From: Nitrospinota bacterium
Lineage (GTDB): Bacteria; Nitrospinota; Nitrospinia; Nitrospinales; Nitrospinaceae
Reading direction: 5' to 3'
DNA length: 51,563 nt
Assembly (NCBI GenBank): GCA_029879645.1
Contig: JAOUPX010000008.1
Location: forward strand, 1-51,563
The notes below the pieces were generated by a model that searched no databases, was not told the DNA's origin, and saw only the letters and a list, made by a program, of their open reading frames with translations. A program made the translations under genes and the position numbers. Below, one piece after another: positions 9,864 to 18,927 of this stretch. How positions within the stretch are numbered: position 1 is the stretch's first letter; each line of letters starts with the position of its first letter.

Positions 9864-10610
9864 ATGTTGCGTCTTGAGCAGGTATCCAAAATTTACGGCG
9901 ATGGCACCCGCGCGCTGAACGAGGTGTCTTTGGAAATAGGGGCCGGAGAGTTCGTGGTCATCCTCGGTAAAAGCGGAGCGGGGAAATCCACTCTCCTCAG
10001 GTGCATCAACCGCCTCGTGGAGCCGACCGCAGGAAAAATATTTTTCGAGGATCAGGAAGTGACTGCGCTGGACGGCAAACGGCTGCGCGCCGTGCGGCAG
10101 AAGATCGGAATGATTTTTCAGGATTACAATCTTGTGGGCCGTTTGTCGGTCCGCACCAATGTGCTGTCCGGTGCCCTGGGCCGAACCTCCGCCTGGTCGG
10201 CGCTCATCAATTATTTTGCGAAGGACGAGATCGCTTCCGCCCAGCATAATCTGGAACGGCTGGAGATCGGGGAGAAAGCCGGGCAGAGGGCGGATCAATT
10301 GAGCGGCGGCCAGCAACAGAGAGTCGGCATCGCCCGCGCCCTCATGCAGAAACCGAAAATCATCCTGGCCGACGAACCGGTGGCCAGCCTCGATCCCGCG
10401 ACCTCCCGCACCATCCTCGACATCCTTCGCCGCATCAATCAGGAAGACGGAGTCACCGTGCTGTGCAACCTGCACCTGCCGGAACTCGCCCGCGAGTACG
10501 CCCAACGCCTCATCGCCATGAAGTCCGGTGAGGTGGTCTACGACGGATCCGGCGAGGGATTGACGCCCCGTGTGGTGGACGAACTATATGGCTTGGAGAA
10601 AACGGTTTAA
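9864..10610 (+). CDS. phnC: Phosphonate-type ABC transporter ATP-binding protein (PhnC-like)
   Basis: Walker [10 protein letters not shown], signature [15 protein letters not shown], Walker B IILADEP. Confidence 0.93.
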   Translation: MLRLEQVSKIYGDGTRALNEVSLEIGAGEFVVILGKSGAGKSTLLRCINRLVEPTAGKIFFEDQEVTALDGKRLRAVRQKIGMIFQDYNLVGRLSVRTNVLSGALGRTSAWSALINYFAKDEIASAQHNLERLEIGEKAGQRADQLSGGQQQRVGIARALMQKPKIILADEPVASLDPATSRTILDILRRINQEDGVTVLCNLHLPELAREYAQRLIAMKSGEVVYDGSGEGLTPRVVDELYGLEKTV

Positions 10611-10982
10611 TAAGGTGGAAAACCCAAAGAAGTTTGAATCCGGTTCAAAGAGGCGCTCGGTAAAAATTTAAGTCAACGGTTTGCCTTCATGGGAGGATCG
10701 ACCTCCCTATTCTTCCTCCGCGCGGTCGGTGAGCCCATGCCGGAAAAGATGCGCCAGCGGCAGAAAAGAGTCTCCTGATGCAAGTTGTCTTTTTTCAGCC
10801 CCCCGCCCTTTCCTCAAGGGAACTAATCCGGAACACTAAGGCGGATCGTTAATTTTAATTAAATCAGTGGGTTACGCAGGATGGGATAGGGAACATTAAC
10901 TTTCCATTGATCTGAAAAGTGTGATACTTTGAGAATCAGGCTTCAATTGGTAATTGGGGGGTGAATTTACAGGAGCATTGAG

Positions 10983-11483
10983 ATGAAAACTCGCTCGGTT
11001 GGTTTCCTTCTTGGAGTGGTTCTGGTTCATGTGATATGGATCAAAAGTTCAGCTCACGCCCAAAGCCCCTTTCCACCGTCATCCCAACAATCCGGTGAAG
11101 TCCAAATTCCCAAGGAACCAGGATGGAATGATCCCTCGTACCGTGGATGGGAATTGCTCAGTATTCCGGGGCTGATCGCCACTTATTACGATCTGAACCT
11201 GGACGGTGAACTGGATTACCAGGTGATCCGTAAGATCATCCGGAAGGGCGACAGTGACAAGATGTCCATCCAGGAAGCCATCCAGAGTGCGCGTATCGAT
11301 AACTTGACGGTCTACGTGTCCAAACCGGTGATTTATTTCACCACAAAATATCCCCTGTTTTACTGCATGGGAGTCGACTTCCGGCGTAATTGCACCAATA
11401 TCTGGATCGACGTTGCAGAAGACGGTTTGAATGGCAATGAAACCTTATACACCTTATCGAAACCCCGAAGGCCGGTCCGTTAG
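10983..11483 (+). CDS. Hypothetical exported protein (166 aa)
   Basis: Signal peptide; SD-like CAGGAGCATTGAG; overlaps the next ORF by about 50 nt. Confidence 0.65.
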   Translation: MKTRSVGFLLGVVLVHVIWIKSSAHAQSPFPPSSQQSGEVQIPKEPGWNDPSYRGWELLSIPGLIATYYDLNLDGELDYQVIRKIIRKGDSDKMSIQEAIQSARIDNLTVYVSKPVIYFTTKYPLFYCMGVDFRRNCTNIWIDVAEDGLNGNETLYTLSKPRRPVR

Positions 11484-13020
11484 ACGTTTTTTTCTGGCGA
11501 GTGTTTTCGCCGCCGTACTTGTTTTCGGATGGACAGGGCTGGATGACAGCCTTTTGTATGCTCACACCGACGATCCCGGAGGTCATCAGGGTCATGGAGG
11601 GCAGACCAGCAAAACCATAGGGGCCACCGTTTACAAGCACATGTGCACGTTTTGCCACGGGGCCGACGGCAACGGCGGCGGCAAAGCAATGGCCTATCTG
11701 TACCCCTGGCCGCGCGATTTTCGGAAAGGCGTCTTTAAGCATCGCTCCACCCCGTCCGGTTCTTTACCCCTCGACTCCGATATCTTCAAGACCATCAGCA
11801 AAGGCATCAAGGGAACCGCCATGCCAGCGTGGAAATCGGCGCTCACCGATGACGAAACCTGGGCGGTGGTTGAATATCTGAAAAGTTTTTCAAGTCGGTT
11901 CCAGACCGAGAAACCCAAAAAACCCATCGATCCCGGTCCCACACCGCCAACGACCCCGGAATCCATATCCAAGGGTGAAAAGATTTATAACGAGATGCGG
12001 TGTTCCCGCTGTCACGGTACCGACCTCAAGGGTGAGGGGCCGATGGCCGATAACCTGTACGATATCTGGGATCACCGGGCATTTGTCTATGATTTAACAA
12101 ATCCCAATATCAACAAATTCGGTTACGAGAAAAGGGATTTGTTCATGACACTGACCACCGGCATCGACGGCACTCCGATGAAATCTTTCAGCCATCTGAC
12201 TGATGCCGAGCGCTGGGACCTGGTTTCTTTTGTTCGCTCTAAAATCCAGCTGGATACTCTCCAGAAAGCTGAATATGAGATTGATCTCTTTTCGCAACAA
12301 ACAGATCAGAAGATAGAAGACGATCCGGAGAGCCCTTTGTGGAAGGATATTCCCAGTCACGATGTGCAGTTGATCGCCTTGAATGCACGTAAAAATCCGA
12401 TCAACCGGGTGCGGTTCCAGTCGGTGATCAACGATCAGGAAATTGCCATCCGTGTGGTATGGGACGATCCGGTCGCCAACCGAACTTCCAGTCGCCATCA
12501 GGATTTCAAGGACGCCATCGCGCTGGAATTTGCGCTGGGTGACGTTCTTTTGCACGAGCACGGTCATAACGAACCGTTCTTTGGAATGGGTAACCGGTCC
12601 AAGCCGGTCAACATCTGGCAGTGGCGCGCCGACTGGCAATCGGAGATTGAAACCAAAAAAGAATTGGAATACGCCACCAAGGGAATGGATATGGACGTCA
12701 TGATATTTGGCGGCGAGGTGAACCCGGTGGAATCTCTTAATCCGTTCCGCAATGTGCCGATCGAAGAATTAAACGCAGAAGGATTCGGCACCCTGACCCC
12801 GCAACCGAAAACCAAACAGAATATAATCGGCCAGGGAATCTGGAAAGAAGGCCAATGGCAGGTGGTTTTCCGCAGGTCTTTAAAGTCTCTCAACAAGTGG
12901 GACGTCAAATTTCTCAAGAAACAGCCGATCCTGATAGCCTTTGCAGTGTGGGATGGGGAGTATCAGGACCGCAATGGTAGAAAGATGGTTTCCATGTGGC
13001 AGAGGTTGAATTTACCTTGA
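11431..13020 (+). CDS. Di-heme cytochrome c fused to an ethylbenzene-dehydrogenase gamma-like heme-binding domain (NxrC-like)
   Basis: RRFFLASVFAAVLVFGW export signal; CTFCHG and CSRCHG heme motifs; C-terminal beta-rich domain with IRVVWDDPVANRTSSRHQDFKDAIALEFALG. Confidence 0.75.
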   Translation: MAMKPYTPYRNPEGRSVRRFFLASVFAAVLVFGWTGLDDSLLYAHTDDPGGHQGHGGQTSKTIGATVYKHMCTFCHGADGNGGGKAMAYLYPWPRDFRKGVFKHRSTPSGSLPLDSDIFKTISKGIKGTAMPAWKSALTDDETWAVVEYLKSFSSRFQTEKPKKPIDPGPTPPTTPESISKGEKIYNEMRCSRCHGTDLKGEGPMADNLYDIWDHRAFVYDLTNPNINKFGYEKRDLFMTLTTGIDGTPMKSFSHLTDAERWDLVSFVRSKIQLDTLQKAEYEIDLFSQQTDQKIEDDPESPLWKDIPSHDVQLIALNARKNPINRVRFQSVINDQEIAIRVVWDDPVANRTSSRHQDFKDAIALEFALGDVLLHEHGHNEPFFGMGNRSKPVNIWQWRADWQSEIETKKELEYATKGMDMDVMIFGGEVNPVESLNPFRNVPIEELNAEGFGTLTPQPKTKQNIIGQGIWKEGQWQVVFRRSLKSLNKWDVKFLKKQPILIAFAVWDGEYQDRNGRKMVSMWQRLNLP

Positions 13021-13142
13021 TCGAAGCCGCCGTATGGGATATTAATACTGTATGCTGACAGATTTGTGTTATCCGGACACTGGGAATCTTTGAATTTCTG
13101 GCCGGTTAAGCCGTTTATTAAGTTTTGAAAGAGGTGGGTTCG

Positions 13143-14666
13143 ATGTCTGAAGACCAGAAAAAACAGGAAGAACTTAAGGATGAAGCCCTCGAAGTGGCTG
13201 AGGAAGAACTCGACGAAGTTGAGGAAATAGAAGAAGACGCCCTCACCGAAGAGGAAATGGATGAAATCGACGAAGTCGAAGGTGAGGAAGATGAAGAAAA
13301 AGAAGTAGGCGCAGTCATGGTCATCGGCCAGGGCGATTTTTCCATGCGCGATTCCAACAGAGGGGCGGATGACCCCGGAGACAATACGCTATCCGAACCG
13401 CAATTCGTCTGCCGCTATGGCGATATGCTGTTTGTAACCGACTGGGGAAACCATCGGGCACTGGTCTGGAACCAGTTCCCGGAGGAGAACGGTGAACCGG
13501 CCAGCATTGTGCTGGGCCAGGAAGATTTTTCAGATTGCCTGGAAAACCGGGGCATCAGTACCACCCTCGACGAAATGACTTCCGGTCTTGGGGATGAAAA
13601 CCTGGAAGGATTCACCATCAGCAAACCGGAAGAAGATACCCTGTCCGGACCGGCCGGGCTGGCCGTAATTGATGGCAAATTGTATATCGCCGACAGCGGC
13701 AATCACCGTGTGTTGAGGTGGAACGGCCTGCCGTCGGATGACGGTGAAGTGCCCGGCCTGGTGCTGGGACAAGACAACCTGGAGTGCGGCGAGGCCAACC
13801 GGCGCGGGCTGGTGGGATCCGGATCTTTATTTTTCCCGTTTGTCGTGCGTTCTGGAGACGACCAGCATGTGTTCGTTGCAGATAAGGATAATCACAGGAT
13901 TTTGATCTGGAATAAAATTCCTTTCAACGACGGTTGGAACGCGGACGTCTGCCTGGGGCAGTTCGGTATGGACGAGCGGGAACCCAACCGGGGCGATTTT
14001 GACAATGTGACTCCTGAAACCCTGAGTTTCCCGACTTCCGTGTTTTATCACCAGGAAACCGGGAAAATTTTTGTAGTGGATCAGGGTAACAACCGCGTTC
14101 TCATCTGGAACAAACTGCCGTCGAATAACGGTGTTCCTGCAGATCTGGTTTTGGGTCAAAAAGATTTTTACAGCCGCGAGGTTAACGCCGGTAAAGGCGC
14201 CTCCCGTTGTGATGCGGTGGGAATGCATTTCCCGACTGATGTGGTCTACGGGAGAAAAGGACTGTTCGTATCCGATTCCGGTAACAACCGGGTGCTGGTC
14301 TGGAAGGAATTGCCCACCGAAAACGGCCAGCCGGCAGACCTGGTGATCGGTCAAACCACCTTCTCCGGGCATTTCTTCAACCGGCATGGAGATTGTAATG
14401 AATGTACTTTGAACGATCCGTATGGCTTGTTTCTCGATGAGGATCCGGAAGATGAAGAGGATATGGGTAAGCTCTATATTTGTGACCGGGGAAATTCCCG
14501 AATGGTGATCTGGGAAGACCTGCCGGAACCCAAAGCCGATAAAAAACAGGATGTGATTGATCATCCCGCCATCGAAGATCCGGAACTGCTCATGGGCAGT
14601 GACGATGACTTCATGGACGACGACGAGGAAGAAGAAGACGAAGAGGCTCAAAAAGAACTGGCCTGA
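13143..14666 (+). CDS. NHL-type six-bladed beta-propeller protein with acidic tails
   Basis: Repeats such as VTDWGNHRALVWNQFPEENGEPASIVLGQEDF and IADSGNHRVLRWNGLP; ATG at 13143 with SD AAAGAGGTGGG preferred over the TTG at 13125. Confidence 0.85.
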   Translation: MSEDQKKQEELKDEALEVAEEELDEVEEIEEDALTEEEMDEIDEVEGEEDEEKEVGAVMVIGQGDFSMRDSNRGADDPGDNTLSEPQFVCRYGDMLFVTDWGNHRALVWNQFPEENGEPASIVLGQEDFSDCLENRGISTTLDEMTSGLGDENLEGFTISKPEEDTLSGPAGLAVIDGKLYIADSGNHRVLRWNGLPSDDGEVPGLVLGQDNLECGEANRRGLVGSGSLFFPFVVRSGDDQHVFVADKDNHRILIWNKIPFNDGWNADVCLGQFGMDEREPNRGDFDNVTPETLSFPTSVFYHQETGKIFVVDQGNNRVLIWNKLPSNNGVPADLVLGQKDFYSREVNAGKGASRCDAVGMHFPTDVVYGRKGLFVSDSGNNRVLVWKELPTENGQPADLVIGQTTFSGHFFNRHGDCNECTLNDPYGLFLDEDPEDEEDMGKLYICDRGNSRMVIWEDLPEPKADKKQDVIDHPAIEDPELLMGSDDDFMDDDEEEEDEEAQKELA

Positions 14667-14692
14667 CCTTCATCGTTAAGCAAAATATCTCA

Positions 14693-14736
14693 AAGCGGCG
14701 GAATCCTGATTTTAATCAGGGTCCCGCTGTTTTTTT
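14693..14736 (+). terminator. Rho-independent terminator
   Basis: AGCGGCGGAATCCTGATTTTAATCAGGGTCCCGCTGTTTTTTT. Confidence 0.85.
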
Positions 14737-14803
14737 ATCCTAATGATACCGTTATAATGAATAATTGGGCTATAGTGTAATCCTCATTTGCACAGGGATA
14801 GTT

Positions 14804-15505
14804 ATGGGAATGGATATTGTAGATATGGTTCTGGATATTGAGGAGCGGTTCGGTATCTCTCTGCCTGATGTGGAGTGCCAGAATGTCATCACAGTGGACG
14901 ATTGTTATCAGTTGGTTCTTTCCAAGCTGGACAAAGCTGACCAGACGAAATGTCTCACGTCTGCCACTTTTTACCGAATCAGAAGGGTGATCGCAGACAC
15001 ACTCGGGGTCGACAAACGAACGCTCAAACCCGATACCCCGTTGCAGGACTTGTTGCCCGTAGAAACCCGGAGAACGCTGTGGGCCTCCATTGGACAGAGA
15101 TTGGTATTGCAATTACCCGAACTTGGCAGAAGTCCGGGCTGGGAACCCATCTTGATTGGGGTTCCGTTATTGAGTCTGATCGTTCCGTTGGTGTTGGCCG
15201 CGATGGATATTCTTGAGATGGGAGAATTTGTGGCGATAGCCGCGTCAGGAATTTTTGTTACCTGGGTTTTGGCGAGAGCCACGGAGCCTTTAAAGAAATA
15301 TTTTCATCCGGAATCGTTAACCCTGGGTGCTCTGACCAAAACCGTGTTGGCTCTTAACGTTGGGAGTTTAAGCTCGAATCAGGAAGGCCTGAGTAAAAAT
15401 GATGTTTACACCATTTTGCTGGAAATCATAGCGGACAATACGGGGCTGAGTGCTGATGAAATAAAGCCCCACCACGCGTTTATTGATGATCTTAGAATGG
15501 ACTGA
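14804..15505 (+). CDS. Membrane protein with partial acyl-carrier-protein-like modules
   Basis: N-terminus GMDIVDMVLDIEERFGISLPDVECQNVITVDDCYQLVLSKL resembles the C-terminal half of ACP; VIADTLGVDKRTLKPDTPLQDLLP and IIADNTGLSADEIKPHHAFIDDLRMD resemble the ACP N-terminal half; two central TM segments. Confidence 0.65.
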   Translation: MGMDIVDMVLDIEERFGISLPDVECQNVITVDDCYQLVLSKLDKADQTKCLTSATFYRIRRVIADTLGVDKRTLKPDTPLQDLLPVETRRTLWASIGQRLVLQLPELGRSPGWEPILIGVPLLSLIVPLVLAAMDILEMGEFVAIAASGIFVTWVLARATEPLKKYFHPESLTLGALTKTVLALNVGSLSSNQEGLSKNDVYTILLEIIADNTGLSADEIKPHHAFIDDLRMD

Positions 15506-15530
15506 GATTCCTTCTTGTTAAGGAGAGGTT

Positions 15531-16100
15531 ATGAAAATTTTCTGCATTAAAAGAACCCTCCTGCAGGTTTTTATCCTGACATCTCTGGTTATGCCTGGGA
15601 GTATTCTGGCGGATGCCCCTTTGCGGCGCCCACATCAATATATGGTTTGCTCGAATGATGCCAGACATTGTGCTGTAGCTGACCCGAAGGCGGGAGTCAG
15701 TGTATACGAAGTCGGAACCGAAATGAGGGATCCGCTTTGGCATTTGGATAAGTGGCCGCAATGGAGCTTTTTGGCCAATGGCGGGAATTATTTTGTGGTT
15801 CCCTACTATGGATATAATCTTTTATCTCTTAATTATACAAAATCGACAATCATGCTAAGAGTTTGGCGTGATGGGAATTTTAAATATTCTCTGGAGCTAA
15901 AGGATTTGATCAAAGACTTTGGAAAGCTGGAGAGGTCGGTTTCCCATTTCTTTTGGGGTTACTATAAAGGCTTCGATGAGAATGGGGACTTTATTATCGA
16001 TACAGTGGAGGGTAGGGGGCTTTCCATAGATATCAAGACCGGTAAAATAACAGAGAAATACCTTATTGATATTAAAACTGGAAAAATTATTGAGAAATAA
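15531..16100 (+). CDS. Hypothetical exported protein (189 aa)
   Basis: Signal peptide; SD AAGGAGAGG; C-terminal short repeat IDIKTGKITEKYL/IDIKTGKIIEK. Confidence 0.7.
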   Translation: MKIFCIKRTLLQVFILTSLVMPGSILADAPLRRPHQYMVCSNDARHCAVADPKAGVSVYEVGTEMRDPLWHLDKWPQWSFLANGGNYFVVPYYGYNLLSLNYTKSTIMLRVWRDGNFKYSLELKDLIKDFGKLERSVSHFFWGYYKGFDENGDFIIDTVEGRGLSIDIKTGKITEKYLIDIKTGKIIEK

Positions 16101-16152
16101 GTTCAATCTCCCACCGTTGTTTTGCTATTCAAAAAAATAGAGGGTCCGCCAT

Positions 16153-17532
16153 TTATCGCAACGTCATGTGGCAGAAGGTGATGGGTTGGCTGGTTGGGTC
16201 GAAGGCGGTTTTTAAGTCGCGTTCGCGGTAGCCGAGTTTTTTGAGGCGACCGGCGGATTCGGCGACTTCGCTTGCGGTGACATATGCAACCGTATCCGGA
16301 ACGCCGGTGGCGCTGAGGTTTTTCGCCAGCTCGGCAATCTGTTTGCGCTGTTTCTTGGGTGTGCCGGGCATGGGCGGATAATCCATTTTACTTTTGTAGG
16401 GGCTCCGGTAACTGGCGTTCAATGCCTGCAGGGTCTGGAGCATCAGCAGGTCTGCATCCCACGGCTCCATGCGTGAAATATCGGGATGCACCTGAACCAG
16501 CTCCAGCGCGCTCACTACCTTCTCCGATAGATTCCGCCCGACGAAATCGTGTTGATGTTCCAGTTTAACGTCGGCAAATCCCATAGAGGCACCAACTTCC
16601 GCGATCAACGGAAAATTCACCATCGACGTGTATTGCCCGCCGTACAATTTATAGTAGGGACGCCCCGGAAAGTTCAGTTCGTGATCCGACAGCATGCCGT
16701 AATCGAACGAGGTGTATCCCAGATTTTTTTCCGTCAGTATCCGCTTCGCGCGTTCGAGGGTTTGGAATGCGCCGGTATTAATGGGAATGGGAATTTCGTC
16801 CGCCAGCCGGTCCAGGTGTTTCAGGATGACCTCGCCGTACGGCCAGTCCGAGATATCCGTGCGCTGGAAACTGCGCTCCCACATGATCTGTTCCAGAAAA
16901 GGCGGATTGTTTTTCAGCGCATCGAGATTTTTTTCGGTGAACTGTTCAACGAAGTTGTCCCAGGGCACGCTCGGGATGCCGCGGCTCAGCAGAGGTTGCA
17001 GGTATTCCTCGTACAGCATGCCGTCGTTTTTGATCAGAACGCTGGTGGCCAGGTCGTCCCAGATTTCGTTGGAGATGATTTTATGAACCGAGTGCGGTTC
17101 GAAATCGTCCTGCGTTTCCGCGTTAACCAGGGTCATAAAAAAACGGCCTTCGTGTTCCTGCAGGTTCGGGTTGGCGCGCACCCCGTTTAGGATTTCCTCC
17201 GAGTAGTCGCACAGCGTGTACCGGATGCGTGAGTAGATCGACTCCTCCTCCGCCCTCAGGCGCGACAGAAACCGCGCGGCCAGGTTGCCGTTGCCGACGC
17301 CCCATTCCTGAAGGTGGATCGGTCCCTCGGCAGGCCCGCCTTCTTTGACGTCTATAATGAATTGGTCGGCCAGGGCATGGGCGAGGCGGTAATCCCTGCT
17401 GACATAGGTTTGGAAATGGTGGTGGATTTCGGGACCCTTGGTTCCGTAGAAAATGGCGTTGACGTGCGTCTGCCACTCATCCGAGGGTTTGAAGTCGCCA
17501 AGGGGTAAAAGTTCGGATTCCGGACGGGCCAT
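16153..17532 (-). CDS. SAM-dependent methyltransferase, MidA/COG1565-like
   Basis: EWGVGNGNLAARFLSRLR motif I, YTLCDYSEEIL post-I acidic motif, ISNEIWDDL. Confidence 0.7.
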   Translation of the reverse strand: MARPESELLPLGDFKPSDEWQTHVNAIFYGTKGPEIHHHFQTYVSRDYRLAHALADQFIIDVKEGGPAEGPIHLQEWGVGNGNLAARFLSRLRAEEESIYSRIRYTLCDYSEEILNGVRANPNLQEHEGRFFMTLVNAETQDDFEPHSVHKIISNEIWDDLATSVLIKNDGMLYEEYLQPLLSRGIPSVPWDNFVEQFTEKNLDALKNNPPFLEQIMWERSFQRTDISDWPYGEVILKHLDRLADEIPIPINTGAFQTLERAKRILTEKNLGYTSFDYGMLSDHELNFPGRPYYKLYGGQYTSMVNFPLIAEVGASMGFADVKLEHQHDFVGRNLSEKVVSALELVQVHPDISRMEPWDADLLMLQTLQALNASYRSPYKSKMDYPPMPGTPKKQRKQIAELAKNLSATGVPDTVAYVTASEVAESAGRLKKLGYRERDLKTAFDPTSQPITFCHMTLR

Positions 17533-17695
17533 GAAACCTTTAAAAAGTGAGTTAAGAACTAAATGTAAAATTTACCACAGAGGCTGCGGGGGGTACCTAA
17601 AAACTTCGACAGTATGACGGGTGTTAAAACGGGGCAAACGTGAAAAAGGAAAAAATTCCTCCGGGCGTTGGCCCGGTCGGCGGGGGTTGCCACGC

Positions 17696-18802
17696 CTATT
17701 CACTCGCCGTATCGCCGGTTGTCGACACACCTCCGGGAACTCCGGAGAATTCAGTTTTGCCGCCGGAAGGTGCGGATTCCTTGGTCAGCATTTCGTATTT
17801 CTGAAATGCCCTGGTGGAGTCTTCCTGTCGTCCGATATCCTTGTAGGAACGGTAAAGGTTGAGCCAGGCCTCGGCATCGCCGGGGTTGAGACTGGTGGCT
17901 TTTTTGAATTCCTTGATGGCGCTTTCTACTCGCCCAATGGTTCCGTACAAACTTCCCAGGTTGGTATGGGGAAGCGAGTATTCCGGATCCAGTTCAATGG
18001 CTTTCTGGAACGCCTGCACCGCCTCTTCCACCATGTTCCGTGCGGAATAGATACTTCCCAGATTACAGTAAGCCTGCGGATCCCGTTCATCCAGTTCGAT
18101 GACGCACAGGGCGCTGGAGAGCGATTCGTCGAATTCGCCCAAATGAAAATAGGCGTTGCTGAGGGCGGAGCGCAGCTCCTTATTTTCCGGGTCGAACATC
18201 AGAACTTTTTTCAAAGTCCGGATTTCTTCCAGGTGATTTTTCTGCATGGTATACGCGGCGGCCAGGTTGGCGTAGGCGGTGGTATCGGAGGGATCCAATT
18301 CGATGACTTTCTTGAACTCCCGTTCAGCGCTGACATAGGAATCCTGTAGCATGTAAACCCCACCCAGGTTGAAATGAGTTTCGATATCATTCGGATCCAG
18401 TTCGGTAGCCCGGTTGAGTTCGATAATCGCTTCGTCTTCCTGTTTGCTCAGCGCATAGGCCGTGCCGAGAACCTTATAAGCGCGGGCGCTTTTGGAATTC
18501 TTGCTGACGACGGTCCGGAGCATTTTAATGGCCTCTTCGTAGTTGCCGCCGTCAATATAGAGAGTGGCCAGCTCGATCTGTTTTTCCAGGTTGTCGGGAT
18601 CGGCCCGAAGTTCCTTTTTGATTTGCCGGGTTTTTTTCATGATGGCGGTTTCCAGCTTGATTTGCTCCGGATCGCGCACCCCCAGCTCTTCCCAGATTTC
18701 GGGATGGATCTTCATGGTGATTAAATCCGATTGTTTTTTGCTTTCCTGTTTTTCCCGGAATTCCTGAGGATTAAACTCCTCATTAACATCAATATCCGCC
18801 AT
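17696..18802 (-). CDS. TPR-repeat protein
   Basis: Consecutive 34-residue repeats (ARAYKVLGTAYALSKQEDEAIIELNRATELDPND, etc.). Confidence 0.92.
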   Translation of the reverse strand: MADIDVNEEFNPQEFREKQESKKQSDLITMKIHPEIWEELGVRDPEQIKLETAIMKKTRQIKKELRADPDNLEKQIELATLYIDGGNYEEAIKMLRTVVSKNSKSARAYKVLGTAYALSKQEDEAIIELNRATELDPNDIETHFNLGGVYMLQDSYVSAEREFKKVIELDPSDTTAYANLAAAYTMQKNHLEEIRTLKKVLMFDPENKELRSALSNAYFHLGEFDESLSSALCVIELDERDPQAYCNLGSIYSARNMVEEAVQAFQKAIELDPEYSLPHTNLGSLYGTIGRVESAIKEFKKATSLNPGDAEAWLNLYRSYKDIGRQEDSTRAFQKYEMLTKESAPSGGKTEFSGVPGGVSTTGDTASE

Positions 18803-18927
18803 AATTTGGGTCCTCTTAAGTCCTCAATAATTAAATGATTCTGAATGGGTCTGATTTTAGGTTATCCATCGGGCGCGTGTCAAACGCTAATCCCCGGTAT
18901 TTCCGATCGGGAGGGGAACTGCCAGTA

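Noticed and set aside
13827-14651. 274-aa minus-strand ORF opposite the NHL gene
   Set aside because: Periodic repeats mirror the NHL repeats on the other strand; no SD or recognisable domain
16549-17190. 213-aa plus-strand ORF antisense to the methyltransferase
   Set aside because: Shadow ORF; the minus-strand frame carries the SAM motifs
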